Counted from the stretch's first letter, positions 35,913-44,905 are shown. The stretch is DNA of 64,000 nucleotides from Hymenobacter aerophilus DSM 13606 (GCF_000382225.1 NZ_KB907810.1:62001-126000); one strand, 5' to 3'. Notes: generated by a model not told the origin, from the sequence alone. Translations and numbers: made by a program.

Positions 35913-37247
35913 ATGACTGGTTCCCTGTTCGATTCCGACCCCTCCCCAAAGGCCCGCCAACCCGCCCCGCCACCCGCCAATGCCCCGCTGGCCGAGCGGA
36001 TGCGGCCCCGCACGCTCGAAGACTACGCGGGCCAGCAGCACCTTATCGGGCCCGAGGGCGTGTTGCGGCGCTATTTGAGCGCCGGGCGGCTGCCCTCGCT
36101 GATTTTATGGGGGCCGCCGGGCGTGGGCAAAACCACGCTGGCCAACCTGCTGGCCGCCGAGTTGGGCAAGCCCTTCGCGTCGCTGAGCGCCGTGAATGCC
36201 GGTGTGAAGGACGTGCGCGAGGTAATCGAGCGGGCCAAGAAGCAGCCGGGCACCATTTTGTTTATTGATGAAATCCACCGCTTCAGCAAAAGCCAGCAGG
36301 ATGCGCTGCTCGGGGCCGTAGAGCAGGGCGTAGTCACGCTCATCGGGGCCACCACCGAAAACCCGTCGTTTGAGGTGATTCCGGCCGTGCTGAGCCGCTC
36401 GCAGGTGTACGTGCTGGAGCCGCTGGGCAAGGACGTGCTCACGGGCCTCGTGGATAAAGCCCTGGCCGAAGACGAAGTGCTCCGGCAGAAAAACGTGCGC
36501 GTGCAGGACTACAACGCCCTGCTCACCATCTCGGGCGGCGACGCGCGCAAGCTGCTCAACCTGCTCGACATCGTGGTGGAAGCCACCCGGCCCGACCCCA
36601 AAACCGGCGAAATTGTGCTGACGGACGCGGGTGTGCAGCAGCTGGCCCAGCAGCACCTGGCCCGCTACGACAAGGGCGGCGAGATGCACTACGACGTCAT
36701 TTCGGCCTTCATCAAGAGCATCCGCGGCTCCGACCCCAACGCCGCGCTCTACTACCTGGCCGTGATGCTCGAAGGCGGTGAGGACGTCAAGTTCATTGCC
36801 CGCCGCCTGCTCATCCTGGCCTCCGAAGACGTGGGCCTGGCCAACCCCAACGCCCTGATACTGGCCCAGAGCTGCTTCCAGGCCGTCACGGTGATTGGGA
36901 TGCCCGAGTCGGATATCATTCTGGGCCAGACGGTGGTGTACCTGGCTACTTCGCCCAAGAGCAACGCCAGCTACAAGGCCATCCGGGCGGCGCGGGCCCT
37001 CGTGCGCCAGCAGGGCGTGCAGCCCGTGCCGCTGGCCCTGCGCAACGCCCCTACCAAGCTCATGAAGGAGCTGGATTACGGTAGCCAGTACCAGTACTCG
37101 CACGATTTCCCCGGCCACTTCGCCTACCAGGAGTTCCTGCCCGACGCCCTCAGCGGCACCACCTTCTACCAGCCCGCCGACAACCCCGCCGAAACCAAGG
37201 CCCGCGAGCGGCTACGGGCGCTGTGGGGCGAGAAGTACGGCATGTAG
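35913..37247 (+). CDS. rarA: Replication-associated recombination protein A (AAA+ ATPase)
   Basis: 444 residues. Clamp-loader-like ATPase acting at stalled forks. Walker A GPPGVGKTTLANLL, Walker B TILFIDEIHRFSKSQQD, sensor GATTENPSFEV, and the RarA tetramerisation region YYLAVMLEGGEDVKFIARRL. The C-terminal part DYGSQYQYSHDFPGHFAYQE is typical. Full length. The promoter must lie in the palindromic region shared with the EamA gene. A copy of the GTAGAGACGC repeat begins at the stop codon. Confidence 0.95.
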   Translation: MTGSLFDSDPSPKARQPAPPPANAPLAERMRPRTLEDYAGQQHLIGPEGVLRRYLSAGRLPSLILWGPPGVGKTTLANLLAAELGKPFASLSAVNAGVKDVREVIERAKKQPGTILFIDEIHRFSKSQQDALLGAVEQGVVTLIGATTENPSFEVIPAVLSRSQVYVLEPLGKDVLTGLVDKALAEDEVLRQKNVRVQDYNALLTISGGDARKLLNLLDIVVEATRPDPKTGEIVLTDAGVQQLAQQHLARYDKGGEMHYDVISAFIKSIRGSDPNAALYYLAVMLEGGEDVKFIARRLLILASEDVGLANPNALILAQSCFQAVTVIGMPESDIILGQTVVYLATSPKSNASYKAIRAARALVRQQGVQPVPLALRNAPTKLMKELDYGSQYQYSHDFPGHFAYQEFLPDALSGTTFYQPADNPAETKARERLRALWGEKYGM

Positions 37248-37290
37248 AGACGCCTATTTGCGTCTCATCGTTGAACGGCCGCGTTATAGC
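37245..37290. repeat. Short GTAGAGACGC-family hairpin after rarA
   Basis: tagagacgcctatttgcgtctc overlaps the rarA stop and can fold; a partial relative of the elements at 17338 and 35749. Possible terminator. Confidence 0.6.
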
Positions 37291-37366
37291 GGTTTCGCTC
37301 ACCGATGAGCGGGCCGGGCACACCCGTGGCTTCCAAAGCTGCCGCGACACTGCTTTCTACAAAGCC

Positions 37367-37576
37367 AAAACACCTTCCATCACAGGCAAAACACCTTCCG
37401 ATTAATCGAAAACACCCCCTGACCAACCGGAAACACCCTCCACCAGAAGCAAAACACCTTCGGTCGGCAGGAAAACACCTCCCAACTAATCGAAAACACT
37501 TCCTCTCAGAAGCGAAACACCTTCCAACAGAAGCAAAATACCTCCTGGGTGAAGCAAAACACTCCGTGTGCAATGG
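37367..37576. repeat. Ten-unit 21-bp degenerate tandem array (AAAACACCTTCC core)
   Basis: Units start at 37367, 37388, 37409, 37430, 37451, 37472, 37493, 37514, 37535 and 37556, with no length change. Each begins with (a/g)aaacacc or a near variant, then about nine variable bases, often ending gaagc or aatcg. The sequence can be read as a heptapeptide repeat on either strand (KHLPxxA on plus, CFxxxGR on minus), but no start, signal or conserved flanks support a protein. It lies in the 450-bp gap between rarA and sppA. Function unknown; a binding-site array is one option. Confidence 0.85.
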
Positions 37577-37658
37577 AGGTGCAATGCTTACTTCTGCGCT
37601 GTTGCGGCTGCCAAACGGGCCGTTGGTTGAATAGCCGGCGGCGCGGCTGATATCCACT

Positions 37659-37666
37659 TACATTTG
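37659..37666 (+). promoter_or_regulatory. -7 box upstream of sppA
   Basis: TACATTTG fits TAnnTTTG and lies 31 bp before the sppA ATG. No TTG at the ideal -33 distance. Confidence 0.45.
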
Positions 37667-37697
37667 TTAGCAGACCTAACCTGCTTCAATTACTTTC

Positions 37698-39455
37698 ATG
37701 CGACAGTTCTTTAAATACGTGCTGGCGACCATCGTCGGCGTTATCATCCTGAGCATCGTCAGCACGCTGCTGCTGCTGGTGCTGATTGCCGGGCTGGCCT
37801 CGTCGGACAAAACCGTGACGGTGGCCAAAAACTCGGTGCTGGAGCTCAAGCTCAATGCGCCGATTGGTGAGCGGGGCTTCGAGAACCCGCTGGCCGGCTT
37901 CACGGGCGGGCAGGCCAGCACGTTGGGGTTGCACGAGCTGAAAACGGCCCTGCGCCGCGCCACCAAAGACGATGATATCAAGGGTATCTTCCTGAACCTG
38001 GAGCTGGTGCAGGGCGGTATGGCCTCGCTGGAGGAAATCCGCCACGAGCTGCTGGCGTTTAAAAAGAGCGGCAAGTTCATCGTCAGCTACGCCGATGCGC
38101 AGTCGGAAAAGAGCTACTACCTGGCCTCGGTGGCCGATAAGCTCTACCTCAACCCCCAGGGCACGCTCGAATTCAACGGCCTGAGCTCGGAGCCGACTTA
38201 CTTCAAAAACCTGTTCGACAAGCTGGGCGTGCAGGTGCAGATTTTCCGGGTGGGCACCTACAAGAGCGCCGTGGAGCCCTACTTCCGCACCAGCATGTCG
38301 GACTCGGCCCGGCTGCAGACCTCGACCTTCCTCAACTCGCTCAACAACGCCATGCTGGCCGACGTGGCCGCCAGCCGCAACATCGCCCCGGCCCGCCTCA
38401 AAGTCATTTCCGACTCGATGCTGGTGCACAACGCCGACGACGCCAAGCGCCTGCAACTGGTCACCGACCTAGGCTACTACGACCAGGCCACCGACTACAT
38501 GAAGGGCAAGCTGGGCCTGAAAAAAGACGCCAAGCTCAGCCTGCTCGACCTGGGCGACTATGCCAAAAACAACGACAAGGAGCTGGGCTCCGGCTCCGAT
38601 AAAATTGCCGTGGTGTACGCTGAGGGCGATATTGTGACCGGCAAGGGCGGCAACTCCAGCATCGGCAGCACCCGCTTCGCCGAGGCCATCCGCAAGGCGC
38701 GCCTCGACAAGAACGTGAAGGCCGTGGTGCTGCGCATCAACTCGCCCGGCGGCTCGTCGCTGGCTTCCGACATCATTTACCGCGAGGTAATGCTGACCAA
38801 GAAAGTGAAGCCTGTCATTGCCAGCATGTCGGACGTGGCGGCCTCGGGCGGCTACTTCATCGCCATGGGTTGCGACACCATCGTGGCCCACCCCACCACC
38901 ATTACCGGCTCGATTGGCGTGTTCGGGGTGCTACCCAACCTGGGGCCGTTTCTGAGCGACAAAATCGGCATCACCACCGACCGCGTAACCACCGGCCACT
39001 TCTCCGACTTCCCGACCGTAACGCGCGCCCTCACGCCCTACGAAACCCAGCAGTTCCAGGCGGAAATCAACCGCATCTACGCCGACTTCACTACCAAAGC
39101 CGCCGCCGGCCGCAACATGCCCGTCGAGCGCCTGCGCCGGTTTGCCTCGGGCCGCGTTTGGTCGGGCACCGATGCCAAGGCCCGCGGCCTCGTCGACGTG
39201 CTGGGCTCGATGGACGACGCGCTGGCCATTGCCGCCCGCCGCGCCAAGCTGAAAGAGGGCGACTACCGCATCCAGCAGCTGCCCCGCCAGAAAACGTTTG
39301 CCGAGGAAATCTTCAGCTCCTTCGGCGAAGAAGCCCGCCTGCGGGCCGTGAAGGAGGAGATGGGCCCGTTCTACCCCATGTACGTGCAGTACAAGCAGCT
39401 CTCGGAAATGCGCGGCGCCCAGGCCCGCCTGCCCTTCGAGTTGAACGTGCGGTAA
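37698..39455 (+). CDS. sppA: Signal peptide peptidase SppA, 67K type
   Basis: 585 residues, a membrane-anchored serine-lysine protease that degrades cleaved signal peptides. One N-terminal membrane helix (~8-33). Two tandem S49 domains: the first supplies the general base K189 in VGTYKSAVEPYF, the second the nucleophile S383 in DVAASGGYFIAMG, preceded by NSPGGSSLASDI and followed by TTITGSIGVFG. Length fits the double-domain 67K class. Placed after the 21-bp repeat array, with a -7 box at 37659. Followed by a long palindrome that probably ends transcription. Confidence 0.95.
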   Translation: MRQFFKYVLATIVGVIILSIVSTLLLLVLIAGLASSDKTVTVAKNSVLELKLNAPIGERGFENPLAGFTGGQASTLGLHELKTALRRATKDDDIKGIFLNLELVQGGMASLEEIRHELLAFKKSGKFIVSYADAQSEKSYYLASVADKLYLNPQGTLEFNGLSSEPTYFKNLFDKLGVQVQIFRVGTYKSAVEPYFRTSMSDSARLQTSTFLNSLNNAMLADVAASRNIAPARLKVISDSMLVHNADDAKRLQLVTDLGYYDQATDYMKGKLGLKKDAKLSLLDLGDYAKNNDKELGSGSDKIAVVYAEGDIVTGKGGNSSIGSTRFAEAIRKARLDKNVKAVVLRINSPGGSSLASDIIYREVMLTKKVKPVIASMSDVAASGGYFIAMGCDTIVAHPTTITGSIGVFGVLPNLGPFLSDKIGITTDRVTTGHFSDFPTVTRALTPYETQQFQAEINRIYADFTTKAAAGRNMPVERLRRFASGRVWSGTDAKARGLVDVLGSMDDALAIAARRAKLKEGDYRIQQLPRQKTFAEEIFSSFGEEARLRAVKEEMGPFYPMYVQYKQLSEMRGAQARLPFELNVR

Positions 39456-39472
39456 GGCGAGCCGTTGATTAA

Positions 39473-39567
39473 AGCTGTCATCCTGAGCGCAGCGAAGGAC
39501 CTATACAGAAGCCAACGTCAAACATTAGCTTCCGTATAGGTCCTTCGCTGCGCTCAGGATGACAGCT
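39473..39567. repeat. GTCATCCTGAGC palindrome, copy B
   Basis: Arms agctgtcatcctgagcgcag (from 39473) and ctgcgctcaggatgacagct (to 39567) with further pairing inside around cgaaggacctatacagaag. Sits 18 bp after sppA, followed by tttttt, so it may act as terminator. Confidence 0.9.
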
Positions 39568-39626
39568 TTTTTGCCGGAACTTGCTCCCGGATACGAACAA
39601 CGAAAACCCAACAACCAAAAACCAGC

Positions 39627-40445
39627 ATGCAAGACCTTCGCGAAGCCACTGCTTACCTTCAGAATACCTTACAAGACTTCCGCCCCGAGGCGGGCATCAT
39701 TCTGGGCACCGGCCTGGGGGCGCTGGCCGATGAAATCGAGGTGCAGCACCGCTTCAGTTACGCCGATATTCCGCACTTCCCGGTTTCGACCGTCGAGAGC
39801 CACGCCGGCGAGCTGCTGGCCGGCACGCTGGCGGGCAAAAAGGTGCTCGTGATGCGTGGCCGGTTTCACTTCTACGAGGGCTACAGCATGGAGCAGGTGG
39901 TGTTCCCGGTGCGCGTAATGAAGCTGCTGGGCATCCGCAACCTGGTGGTGAGCAACGCCGCCGGTGGCCTCAACCCCGAGTACGACTACGCCGACCTGAT
40001 GCTGCTCGAAGACCATATCAACCTGCAGCCCACCAACCCGCTCGTGGGCAAAAACCACGACGAGCTGGGCCCGCGCTTCCCCGACATGCTGGAGCCCTAC
40101 GACCTGCGCCTGCTGGCCCTGGCCGAAGAAGCCGCCCTCGACCTCGGCCTGACCCAGTACCTGCGCCGCGGCGTGTACGCCAGCCTGCCCGGCCCCATGC
40201 TCGAAACGCCCGCCGAGTACCGCTACCTGCGCACCATCGGCGCCGATGCCGTGGGCATGAGCACGGTGCCCGAGGTAATTGCCGCCGTGCACATGGGTCT
40301 GCCCGTACTGGCCGTGTCGGTCATCACCGACCTGTGCGCCCCCGGCAAGCTCAAAAAAGTCAACATCGCCGACATTCTGGCCACCGCCGCCGTAGCTGAA
40401 CCCCGCCTCACGGCCCTTATTAAGGCGCTGCTGGCGAAGCTGTAA
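39627..40445 (+). CDS. punA: Purine nucleoside phosphorylase
   Basis: 272 residues. Splits purine nucleosides with phosphate into base and ribose-1-phosphate (salvage, cytosol). Trimeric PNP family motifs: GIILGTGLGALADEI (phosphate loop), GRFHFYEGYSMEQVVFPVRV, NLVVSNAAGGLNPEYDYADL, DHINLQPTNPL, GVYASLPGPMLETPAEYRYL, and ADAVGMSTVPEVIAAVHMGL. Full length. Set between two copies of the GTCATCCTGAGC palindrome. The upstream 35 bp contain accaaaaacc-type repeat words and no clear promoter. Confidence 0.94.
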   Translation: MQDLREATAYLQNTLQDFRPEAGIILGTGLGALADEIEVQHRFSYADIPHFPVSTVESHAGELLAGTLAGKKVLVMRGRFHFYEGYSMEQVVFPVRVMKLLGIRNLVVSNAAGGLNPEYDYADLMLLEDHINLQPTNPLVGKNHDELGPRFPDMLEPYDLRLLALAEEAALDLGLTQYLRRGVYASLPGPMLETPAEYRYLRTIGADAVGMSTVPEVIAAVHMGLPVLAVSVITDLCAPGKLKKVNIADILATAAVAEPRLTALIKALLAKL

Positions 40446-40489
40446 GGACTTTAGGGACTTGGGGACTGAGGGGTTGGGTTAACGGGTTA

Positions 40490-40585
40490 TCATCCTGAGC
40501 GCAGCGAAGGACCTATAAAGGACCTATCCAGAGGGTAACATCAAACAATAGCCTCTGTATAAGTCCTTCGCAAGCTCAGGATGAC
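40490..40585. repeat. GTCATCCTGAGC palindrome, copy C
   Basis: tcatcctgagcgcagcgaag at the left pairs with cttcgcaagctcaggatga at the right. Contains an internal short duplication of gacctat. Between convergent genes. Confidence 0.85.
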
Positions 40586-40620
40586 AGGCGGCCAGCTCAG
40601 TCCCTCAGTCCCTAAAAGCC

Positions 40621-41052
40621 TCACCGCACCGTTTTGAAAAAGTACGTCTCAGTCTGCCCGGTTTTATCGGGGCGGATGAGGAAAAGCGACTCCTGGCTGA
40701 CACTCTCCACGGTGTAGTTCTGCAGGTCGCCTTTGTGGTCGATGAGGTTAAGCTGGCGGTTATCGGAACCGGCGAGTTTCCAGGTGCCGGCCGTTTCCGA
40801 GTCGTCGCTGAGCAGGATGCGGCGGTAGCTGCCGTCGGCGACAAAGCGCAACGCAAACCGGTCTTTGATGGCGTCGGCCCTGGTAATCTGGCCGGCAGCA
40901 ACATACTCGCTCAAGTACCAAGTGCTGGCTCTAGTGAGAGTTGTAGCCGTTACTGGCTCACGGGGTGGCTGAACACAGCAGTCAACTTTCTCGTCGCAGC
41001 TGCCCAGCGTGAGGGTCAGCGCCGCCAGGGCTGGGAATAGAAAGCGTTTCAT
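40621..41052 (-). CDS. Small lipoprotein, lipocalin-like
   Basis: 143 residues with lipoprotein signal LFPALAALTLTLGSC (lipobox LGSC). The mature protein is predicted as beta-rich: ASTWYLSEYVAAGQITRADA, RFALRFVADGSYRRILLSDD, SETAGTWKLAGSDNRQLNLI, YTVESVSQESLFLIRP, TETYFFKTV. This order of strands resembles the lipocalin-like domains common in Bacteroidota lipoproteins. No ligand can be named. Monocistronic, between a repeat and the DUF4249 gene. Confidence 0.75.
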   Translation of the reverse strand: MKRFLFPALAALTLTLGSCDEKVDCCVQPPREPVTATTLTRASTWYLSEYVAAGQITRADAIKDRFALRFVADGSYRRILLSDDSETAGTWKLAGSDNRQLNLIDHKGDLQNYTVESVSQESLFLIRPDKTGQTETYFFKTVR

Positions 41053-41124
41053 AGAAAATTAGTGGAGTGAAAACTGCCTCCAGGAGTGCGGCTGGCCAGG
41101 CAAAGGTTGCAGCGGTGCGCTACT

Positions 41125-41997
41125 TCACTTCACAATTAGCTGGCGGCGCTGGTAGCTGAGCACGGTGAACACGCCCAGCCCGCCCTCGACGGTGCTCTTG
41201 ATGGCCGAGGGCTGGCCGAAGGGGTTGCCGTTGGCGCTGCGTGCGTTCTGCACCGACTGCAGGAAATCGTAGTACGGCCGGTTGAGGTGGTAGAGGCTAA
41301 CGACGAGCGTATCGTTGGGCCGGAAATCGTAGCCCGTGCCCAGCGTGTACTCGATGCCGTTGTTGAGGCGGTCCTCAATCACGTAGTCCACTTCCGGCTC
41401 CTTGTTCACGCGGCGCCGATGAATCTGCATCCGGTAGAAATCGGCGGGCGTTTGCGGGTCCTGGAAGCGCACGAGCACGTAGGCCTTGCGCTCGGCCTCG
41501 GGTTTGTCGTTGAACACCCATTCCACGGTGTCGATGGGCACCAGCACGGGCACCGTGGCCGTGCCGGTTACGCGGCGGCCCTTGGTGTCGGTAAGCTCCA
41601 GGTCAAATGTCTGGCCGGGCTGGGCCACCAGCGGGCGCAGCCCCACGTGGGTGTAGGCTTTGCCGGTGCGCTCATCGAAGGCGGGCGCAAACTTAAGCAC
41701 CTCGCGCCGGCCATCGGGCAGCGTGAGCGTGGCCGTAACGTCGGTGGGCACTGCGGGCGTGGGCGCGGCCAGGTAGTCTACCGATTCGGTGACGGTGAGG
41801 CGCGGCACCCGGCCGTTTTCGAGGTAGGCTTCCACCACCAGCTGGGCCGGGTAGGCGGGCAGCTCCACGTCAATTTCCTTCTGCAGCCCGCAGCCCGCCA
41901 GCCCCGCGCCGCCCAGCAGCCCGGCCGCCAGGCCCGCGGCCTGCACCGTGCGCCGGCTGGCGGCCGAAATCCGCGAAATCAACCCAATGCGTACCAT
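41125..41997 (-). CDS. DUF4249 lipoprotein partner of the TonB receptor
   Basis: 290 residues. Lipoprotein signal AAGLAAGLLGGAGLAGC. The mature part has the DUF4249 beginning: EIDVELPAYPAQLVVEAYLE, then RLTVTESVDYLAAP, and a beta-rich body ending GGLGVFTVLSYQRRQLIV. It starts 6 bp after the TonB receptor stop, so the two are one operon. In Bacteroidota this pairing is common; the lipoprotein likely sits on the receptor at the outer membrane, by analogy with SusD-type lids, but that is inferred. Substrate unknown. Confidence 0.9.
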   Translation of the reverse strand: MVRIGLISRISAASRRTVQAAGLAAGLLGGAGLAGCGLQKEIDVELPAYPAQLVVEAYLENGRVPRLTVTESVDYLAAPTPAVPTDVTATLTLPDGRREVLKFAPAFDERTGKAYTHVGLRPLVAQPGQTFDLELTDTKGRRVTGTATVPVLVPIDTVEWVFNDKPEAERKAYVLVRFQDPQTPADFYRMQIHRRRVNKEPEVDYVIEDRLNNGIEYTLGTGYDFRPNDTLVVSLYHLNRPYYDFLQSVQNARSANGNPFGQPSAIKSTVEGGLGVFTVLSYQRRQLIVK

Positions 41998-42003
41998 TCG
42001 CGC

Positions 42004-44346
42004 TTAAAATTTAAAGTTGTAGGTCACCGACGGAATCACCGGAAACAACGACACCTGCCGGGCCCGGTAGCGCACCACCTGCTCGGTCTGCTCGTCCTTC
42101 ACCTGGTCGAAATACACGAAGTAGGGGTTGCGGCGGTTGTAGGCGTTATAAACGCTGAAGGTCAAATCTGACTCCGTGAACCAGCGCGTGGGCTTCATTT
42201 GCCACACCAGGCCCAGGTCGAGGCGGTTGTAGGGGGCCAGCCGGTAGGTGTTGCGCTGCGGGTAGATGGGCACGGCCGAGGTTTCGGCGCCGTACACATC
42301 CTGAAAGCCGAAGCGGCCCAGCGGCAGCGTGGTGGCCTGGCCCGAGCTGTACACGAACGAGCCCGAGAGCTTCACCCGCTCCGACAGGCTATGAATAACC
42401 ACGGCCGTCAGGTTGTGGCGCCGGTCGTAGTTGGGGTAGAAGGTGTCGCCGTTGTTGATGCCCGAGGTGCCGCGCTGGGGCGGGAAGCGCCGCTTGGTCC
42501 AGGCCAGCGTGTAGCCCAGCCAGCCGGTGGTGCGGCCCTGCTTTTTCTCCAGGTAGATTTCGTTGCCATACGCCCAGCCCTTGCCGAACAGAAAGTCCGA
42601 GTCGAGGTCGGGATTGACGAACAGCTGGGCGCCGTCCTTGAAGTCAATCTGGCGCTGGGCCCACTTGTAGTACAGCTCGTTGGTGATGAGGTAGCGCCCG
42701 TCGCCGAGCAGCCAGCTCACACCGCCGGCCACCTGCTGGCTGCGCTGGGGCCGCACCGACTCGCGCGAGGGGTACCAGATATCAGTGGGCAGCGAGGCGC
42801 CCGAATTGGTTACCAGATGCACGTACTGGTACATGAGCGCGTAGCTGCCCTTCACCGACACGGTGGGCGACACCGCATAGCGCACCGCCGCCCGCGGCTC
42901 CAGCCCGCCGTGCTGCCGGCCGCCCGACTGGAACCCCGAGGCCCGCAAACCGGCCTCAAACTGCCACTTCTCGCTCGGCTTGTACACATCCGACAAGTAC
43001 GCGGCCGCTTCCTGCCCGAAATAGGTAATGTCGGAGCCCAGATTCAGGCGGCCGTCGCCGGAGCCTGCCCGCAGCCGGCCGGTTCCGAAGCGGTGGGCCG
43101 TGGCCGTGAGGCCCGCCCGCAGCGTGTGTTGCTCGTTGGGCCGGTAATCGAGGTCGGAGCGCAGGTTCAGGTCCTGGATATCGGAGGCCAGGTTGAAGGA
43201 AAACTGGTCGAGCTTGTTGCTGATGTCGTACTTGTAGCCGGTATAGGAGGCGGTGGTGTTCAGAAACAGCCGCGGGCTGAACACGTGACTCCAGCGCAGC
43301 GCCGCCACCCGGTTGCCCCAGCTGAAATCGAAGTTGAAGCCCTGGCCCGAGCCGAAGCTGAACACGTCGTTGCCGAAATAGCCGCTCAGAAACAGCTCGT
43401 CCCGGTCGCCCAGCTTGTAATTGGCCTTGGCGTTGAAATCGTAGAAGTAGTAATCCGGAATCGGGTTGAAGTCGGGGTCGCTCTTATTAAGGTTGTTGAT
43501 CTGGCGCGTGAACACGTCGAAGTAGGTGCGGCGGCCGGCCACCAGAAACGCACCCTTGCCTTTCTTGATCGGTCCCTCCATCGTCAGGCGCGACGAAATC
43601 AGCCCCAGCCCGCCACTAACCCCGATTTTGTCGGGGTTGCCGGGCCGCAGCTTCACATCGACCACCGACGAAAGCCGCCCGCCGTACTGCGCCGGAAACC
43701 CGCCCTTGTACAGGTCCACCGACTGCACGGCATCGGGGTTGAACACCGAAAACAGCCCGAACAGGTGGCTGGGGTTGTACACCAGCGCATCGTCGAGCAG
43801 CACCAGGTTCTGGTCGGCCGAGCCGCCGCGCACGAACAGGCCGCTGGTGCCCTCGCCGCCGTTCTGCACGCCGGGCTTGAGCTGCAGGGTTTTCAGAATA
43901 TCGACTTCGCCGAACAGGGCGGGCAGCAGCCTGGCTTCCTTGGCCGTGAGGCGCTCCACGCTCATCTGGGTGGTTTGCAGCTTTTGCTCCAGCGTGCCGC
44001 TGCCCTGCACCAGCACCTCGCCCAGCTCGTTGCCGGCCTCGGCCAGCTGGAAGTTCTGGCGCTGGTCGCGGGTCAGGTTCAGGTCGCGGCTCAGGCTTTG
44101 GAAACCGATAAACGACACGACTACCTGGTAGCGGCCGGCGGGCAGCTCCAGCCGGTAAGCCCCGGTGGCGTCGGCGGTGGCGCCCAGGCCCAGCGCGGGC
44201 ACGGCCACGGTGGCGCCGGGCAGCGTTTCGCCGGTCCCGGCCGCCTTCACCAGTCCACTAAGCGCGTACCGAACCTGCGCCTGCGCCGCCGCGGGCAGCA
44301 GTAGCGAGGCCACAAAAAAGAGCCCGAAGGCGAACCGTAAATTCAT
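42004..44346 (-). CDS. TonB-dependent outer-membrane receptor
   Basis: 780 residues. Signal peptide LFFVASLLLPAAAQAQ. Residues ~25-105 are a carboxypeptidase-regulatory-like domain (ALSGLVKAAGTGETLPGATV). The plug follows (~120-240: LPALFGEVDILKTLQLKPGV, GLFVRGGSADQNLVLLDDAL, LYKGGFPAQYGGRLSSVVDV). A 22-strand-type barrel makes up the rest, ending SLFPVIPSVTYNFKF with terminal Phe. Imports an unknown ligand using TonB energy. A -7 box (TACCTTTG on the minus strand, 44371-44378) lies 25 bp upstream. First gene of an operon with the DUF4249 lipoprotein. Confidence 0.95.
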   Translation of the reverse strand: MNLRFAFGLFFVASLLLPAAAQAQVRYALSGLVKAAGTGETLPGATVAVPALGLGATADATGAYRLELPAGRYQVVVSFIGFQSLSRDLNLTRDQRQNFQLAEAGNELGEVLVQGSGTLEQKLQTTQMSVERLTAKEARLLPALFGEVDILKTLQLKPGVQNGGEGTSGLFVRGGSADQNLVLLDDALVYNPSHLFGLFSVFNPDAVQSVDLYKGGFPAQYGGRLSSVVDVKLRPGNPDKIGVSGGLGLISSRLTMEGPIKKGKGAFLVAGRRTYFDVFTRQINNLNKSDPDFNPIPDYYFYDFNAKANYKLGDRDELFLSGYFGNDVFSFGSGQGFNFDFSWGNRVAALRWSHVFSPRLFLNTTASYTGYKYDISNKLDQFSFNLASDIQDLNLRSDLDYRPNEQHTLRAGLTATAHRFGTGRLRAGSGDGRLNLGSDITYFGQEAAAYLSDVYKPSEKWQFEAGLRASGFQSGGRQHGGLEPRAAVRYAVSPTVSVKGSYALMYQYVHLVTNSGASLPTDIWYPSRESVRPQRSQQVAGGVSWLLGDGRYLITNELYYKWAQRQIDFKDGAQLFVNPDLDSDFLFGKGWAYGNEIYLEKKQGRTTGWLGYTLAWTKRRFPPQRGTSGINNGDTFYPNYDRRHNLTAVVIHSLSERVKLSGSFVYSSGQATTLPLGRFGFQDVYGAETSAVPIYPQRNTYRLAPYNRLDLGLVWQMKPTRWFTESDLTFSVYNAYNRRNPYFVYFDQVKDEQTEQVVRYRARQVSLFPVIPSVTYNFKF

Positions 44347-44370
44347 TTAAATCAGCCGTGCAGGAGCGCG

Positions 44371-44378
44371 CAAAGGTA
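44371..44378 (-). promoter_or_regulatory. -7 box of the TonB receptor operon
   Basis: caaaggta on the plus strand reads TACCTTTG on the minus, matching TAnnTTTG, 25 bp before the receptor ATG. Confidence 0.5.
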
Positions 44379-44468
44379 CGCCCACGAGGGGCAAACCCGC
44401 CCGCTGGCCTATTGTTGCCCCCGCCGGTTACGGCTGCCTGTTATGGCTGCGGCCGGCCACCGGCCCGG

Positions 44469-44777
44469 CTACTTCAGCACGCCCTGCACGGCCTGGCTGA
44501 TTTGGGCGGCGGGCACCACGCCGGCCTGCCGCCACACCGGCTGGCCCTGATGAAACAGAATCAGGGTCGGAATGCTCTGCACCCGAAACTGCTGGGCCGC
44601 CGCCTGGTTTTTGTCGACGTCAATCTTGATAACTTTCAATTTTCCCTGGTGCTGGCTGGCCACCTGCTCCAGGATGGGCGCCATGCTCTTGCAGGGCCCG
44701 CACCAGTCGGCGTAGAAATCAACCAGAACCGGCATACCGGGGCTGTTAATAAGCTCGGAAAACGACTTCTTAGGCAT
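44469..44777 (-). CDS. trxA: Thioredoxin
   Basis: 102 residues from ATG 44777; longer in-frame starts add residues outside the fold. Classic cytosolic thioredoxin: VLVDFYADWCGPCKSMAPIL with C26 and C29, IKIDVDKNQAAAQQFRVQSI, cis-Pro in SIPTLILFHQGQP. Maintains reduced protein thiols. Length standard. No partner gene adjacent. Confidence 0.93.
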   Translation of the reverse strand: MPKKSFSELINSPGMPVLVDFYADWCGPCKSMAPILEQVASQHQGKLKVIKIDVDKNQAAAQQFRVQSIPTLILFHQGQPVWRQAGVVPAAQISQAVQGVLK

Positions 44778-44879
44778 TGCAAAAGCGGTAAAGGATGGAG
44801 CCCGCCCGATACCGGACGGCTCCTGTCTGTACGGAGCCATACAGCAAAAAGTGGCGCCCCCAGGCGGGCCGCACGCAAA

Positions 44880-44905
44880 AAGCCCGGTGTGGCAACACCG
44901 GGCTT
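44880..44905 (-). terminator. Terminator of the small secreted protein gene
   Basis: Arms aagcccggtgt (44880-44890) and acaccgggctt (44895-44905). On the minus strand the hairpin is followed by ttttt, placing it downstream of the gene ending at 44946. Confidence 0.9.

Noticed and set aside
37367-37576. CRISPR array
   Set aside because: The 21-bp period is too short for repeat plus spacer, the cores vary, and no cas genes are nearby.
37305-37634. 109-residue plus-strand frame (KHLP heptads) and 130-residue minus-strand frame (CFxxxGR heptads)
   Set aside because: Both arise from the same 21-bp repeats, with unrelated flanks and no signal or domain; reported as a repeat array instead.
42199-44304. 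701-residue plus-strand open frame opposite the TonB receptor
   Set aside because: Antisense of a well-supported receptor; Gln/Val/Ala/His-rich shadow composition.
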